Below, one piece after another: positions 63,425-64,000 of a stretch of 64,000 nt of DNA. Numbering within the stretch: position 1 is the first letter of the stretch; each line of letters begins with the position of its first letter. The position numbers were made by a program, and so were the translations under genes. Under the pieces are notes generated by a model that saw only the letters and a program-made list of their open reading frames with translations, did no database searches and was not told where the DNA came from. The DNA is from Liopterus haemorrhoidalis (lineage: Eukaryota > Arthropoda > Insecta > Coleoptera > Dytiscidae), in contig OZ020611.1 of the NCBI GenBank assembly GCA_963971575.1, forward strand, positions 201,796,419 to 201,860,418, written 5' to 3'.

Positions 63425-63505
63425 TCCTGCCATGTATCGGCTCTGATGTTAAGACGACTACTAAGACGAGCACAAGGTTGTGAGTTCGACTACCCCACCC
63501 CTTTC
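63425..63505 (+). repeat. Possible tRNA-derived SINE head
   Basis: CTGATGTTAAGACGACTACT and GGTTGTGAGTTCGACTACCC have A-box/B-box-like spacing (GAGTTCGAC). A similarly spaced weak pair lies at about 2705-2760. Evidence is thin. Confidence 0.3.
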
Positions 63506-64000
63506 GGAAAATTATTTGTCAATATTGTGCAGTTAACCCTGGAGTTGGCTTAGCCTCAAATAATAATATTTAAAAATAAGTTATATTTACTTGTTTATAC
63601 AGGGATTATATGACCGGTCGAAGTGCCACACTGATAACGTGGCTGTCATATTTATGGCCGAAGATTTATTAACGGAAATCTTACCTTCTCTGACCTTATA
63701 CGCCACCTAGGCGTTAAGTATCAATTATTAATTATATAGCGCTGGATAGTGAAGGCGAGTTGCTAATACCGATCACATAAGGGTTTTCTATTGTAATAAT
63801 TGAGTAAGGGAAAATTCAGTCTTACCTTTTACGGCGAATTATTAAATAGGGGTTTAAAAATTGTTTGCCAAAATTTCATTTCAAGTAGGGAAGTATCTTA
63901 AAAAATATAAAATAAAAGATAAATTCTCGTTGATCGGATTTACTGACCAGGTTGGGATAATACCGATTGTTGTTGATTTACAAAATGTACAAATATAATG
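63506..64000. other. No recognised feature
   Basis: I see no frame, repeat or RNA gene to the end of the window. Confidence 0.35.

Noticed and set aside
1..64000. CRISPR array, bacterial operon, plasmid origin or prophage
   Set aside because: No regularly spaced direct repeats with unique spacers, no dense coding, no ribosome binding sites; the content is that of an animal nuclear genome.
1..64000. Endogenous retrovirus or LTR retrotransposon
   Set aside because: No LTR pair, primer-binding site, aspartic protease, integrase HHCC or gag knuckle was recognised; all RT pieces have LINE-type contexts.

Overview
This is a eukaryotic window: AT-rich, intron-scale non-coding DNA packed with animal-type transposable elements. 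It holds no bacterial features (no operons, ribosome binding sites or CRISPR array). The mixture points to an insect, possibly a beetle or hemipteran: many mariner/Tc1 lineages (one close to Drosophila Mos1), I-type and RTE-type LINEs, a CR1/Jockey-like LINE, tRNA-derived SINEs, hAT elements and MITEs. The species cannot be fixed from the sequence. I see no host protein-coding gene that I can defend. Two short candidates for host 5' exons are flagged at low confidence (around 4.03-4.15 kb and 54.48-54.84 kb).

Layout. 0-5 kb: a dispersed repeat carrying a GTCT microsatellite, a SINE, a 151-bp TTA-flanked MITE, scraps of RTE LINE and a striking pair of adjacent perfect palindromes (4257-4319). 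5.6-10.4 kb: a hAT remnant interrupted by a SINE, then an I-type LINE with RNase H that is itself interrupted by an RTE-like LINE. 11-18 kb: LINE ends, a decayed mariner, a tRNA-derived SINE, a hairpin MITE and a LINE C-terminus. 18.9-22 kb: a MITE inside a MITE, a 115-bp tandem repeat, a Tc1 remnant and a 570-bp fold-back. 22.5-30.7 kb: a deleted mariner with intact termini, an 826-codon open LINE reverse transcriptase (the best-preserved coding sequence here), two more mariner fragments and long copies of the GTCT-core repeat. 32.7-35.5 kb: a hAT with a perfect 8-bp target duplication, a second hAT MITE nested in it with its own perfect 8-bp duplication, and next to it a 1313-bp DD41D-like Tc1/mariner with identical 30-bp termini. 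36.7-40.5 kb: LINE, hAT, a Mos1-like mariner broken by one nonsense codon, and a 205-bp hAT MITE. 42.4-43.3 kb: a TIR-bounded element with two convergent truncated ORFs, one a THAP zinc finger. 45-47.3 kb: a deleted mariner, then a MITE split by an I-type LINE with an 11-bp target duplication. 48-64 kb: LINE fragments, TA-flanked MITEs, a 1.46-kb internally repetitive element, two RTE LINE remnants, a broken DD41D-like transposase and a final hAT MITE with a perfect 8-bp duplication.

The sequences do not form a pathway. They record repeated transposition: autonomous transposases decaying through stop codons and internal deletions, short TIR derivatives that must have been mobilised in trans, and LINE-dependent SINEs. 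Where target duplications survive, the order of insertion can be read directly. Boundaries given to the base rest on visible terminal repeats and duplications; other limits are approximate. All translations were made by eye.
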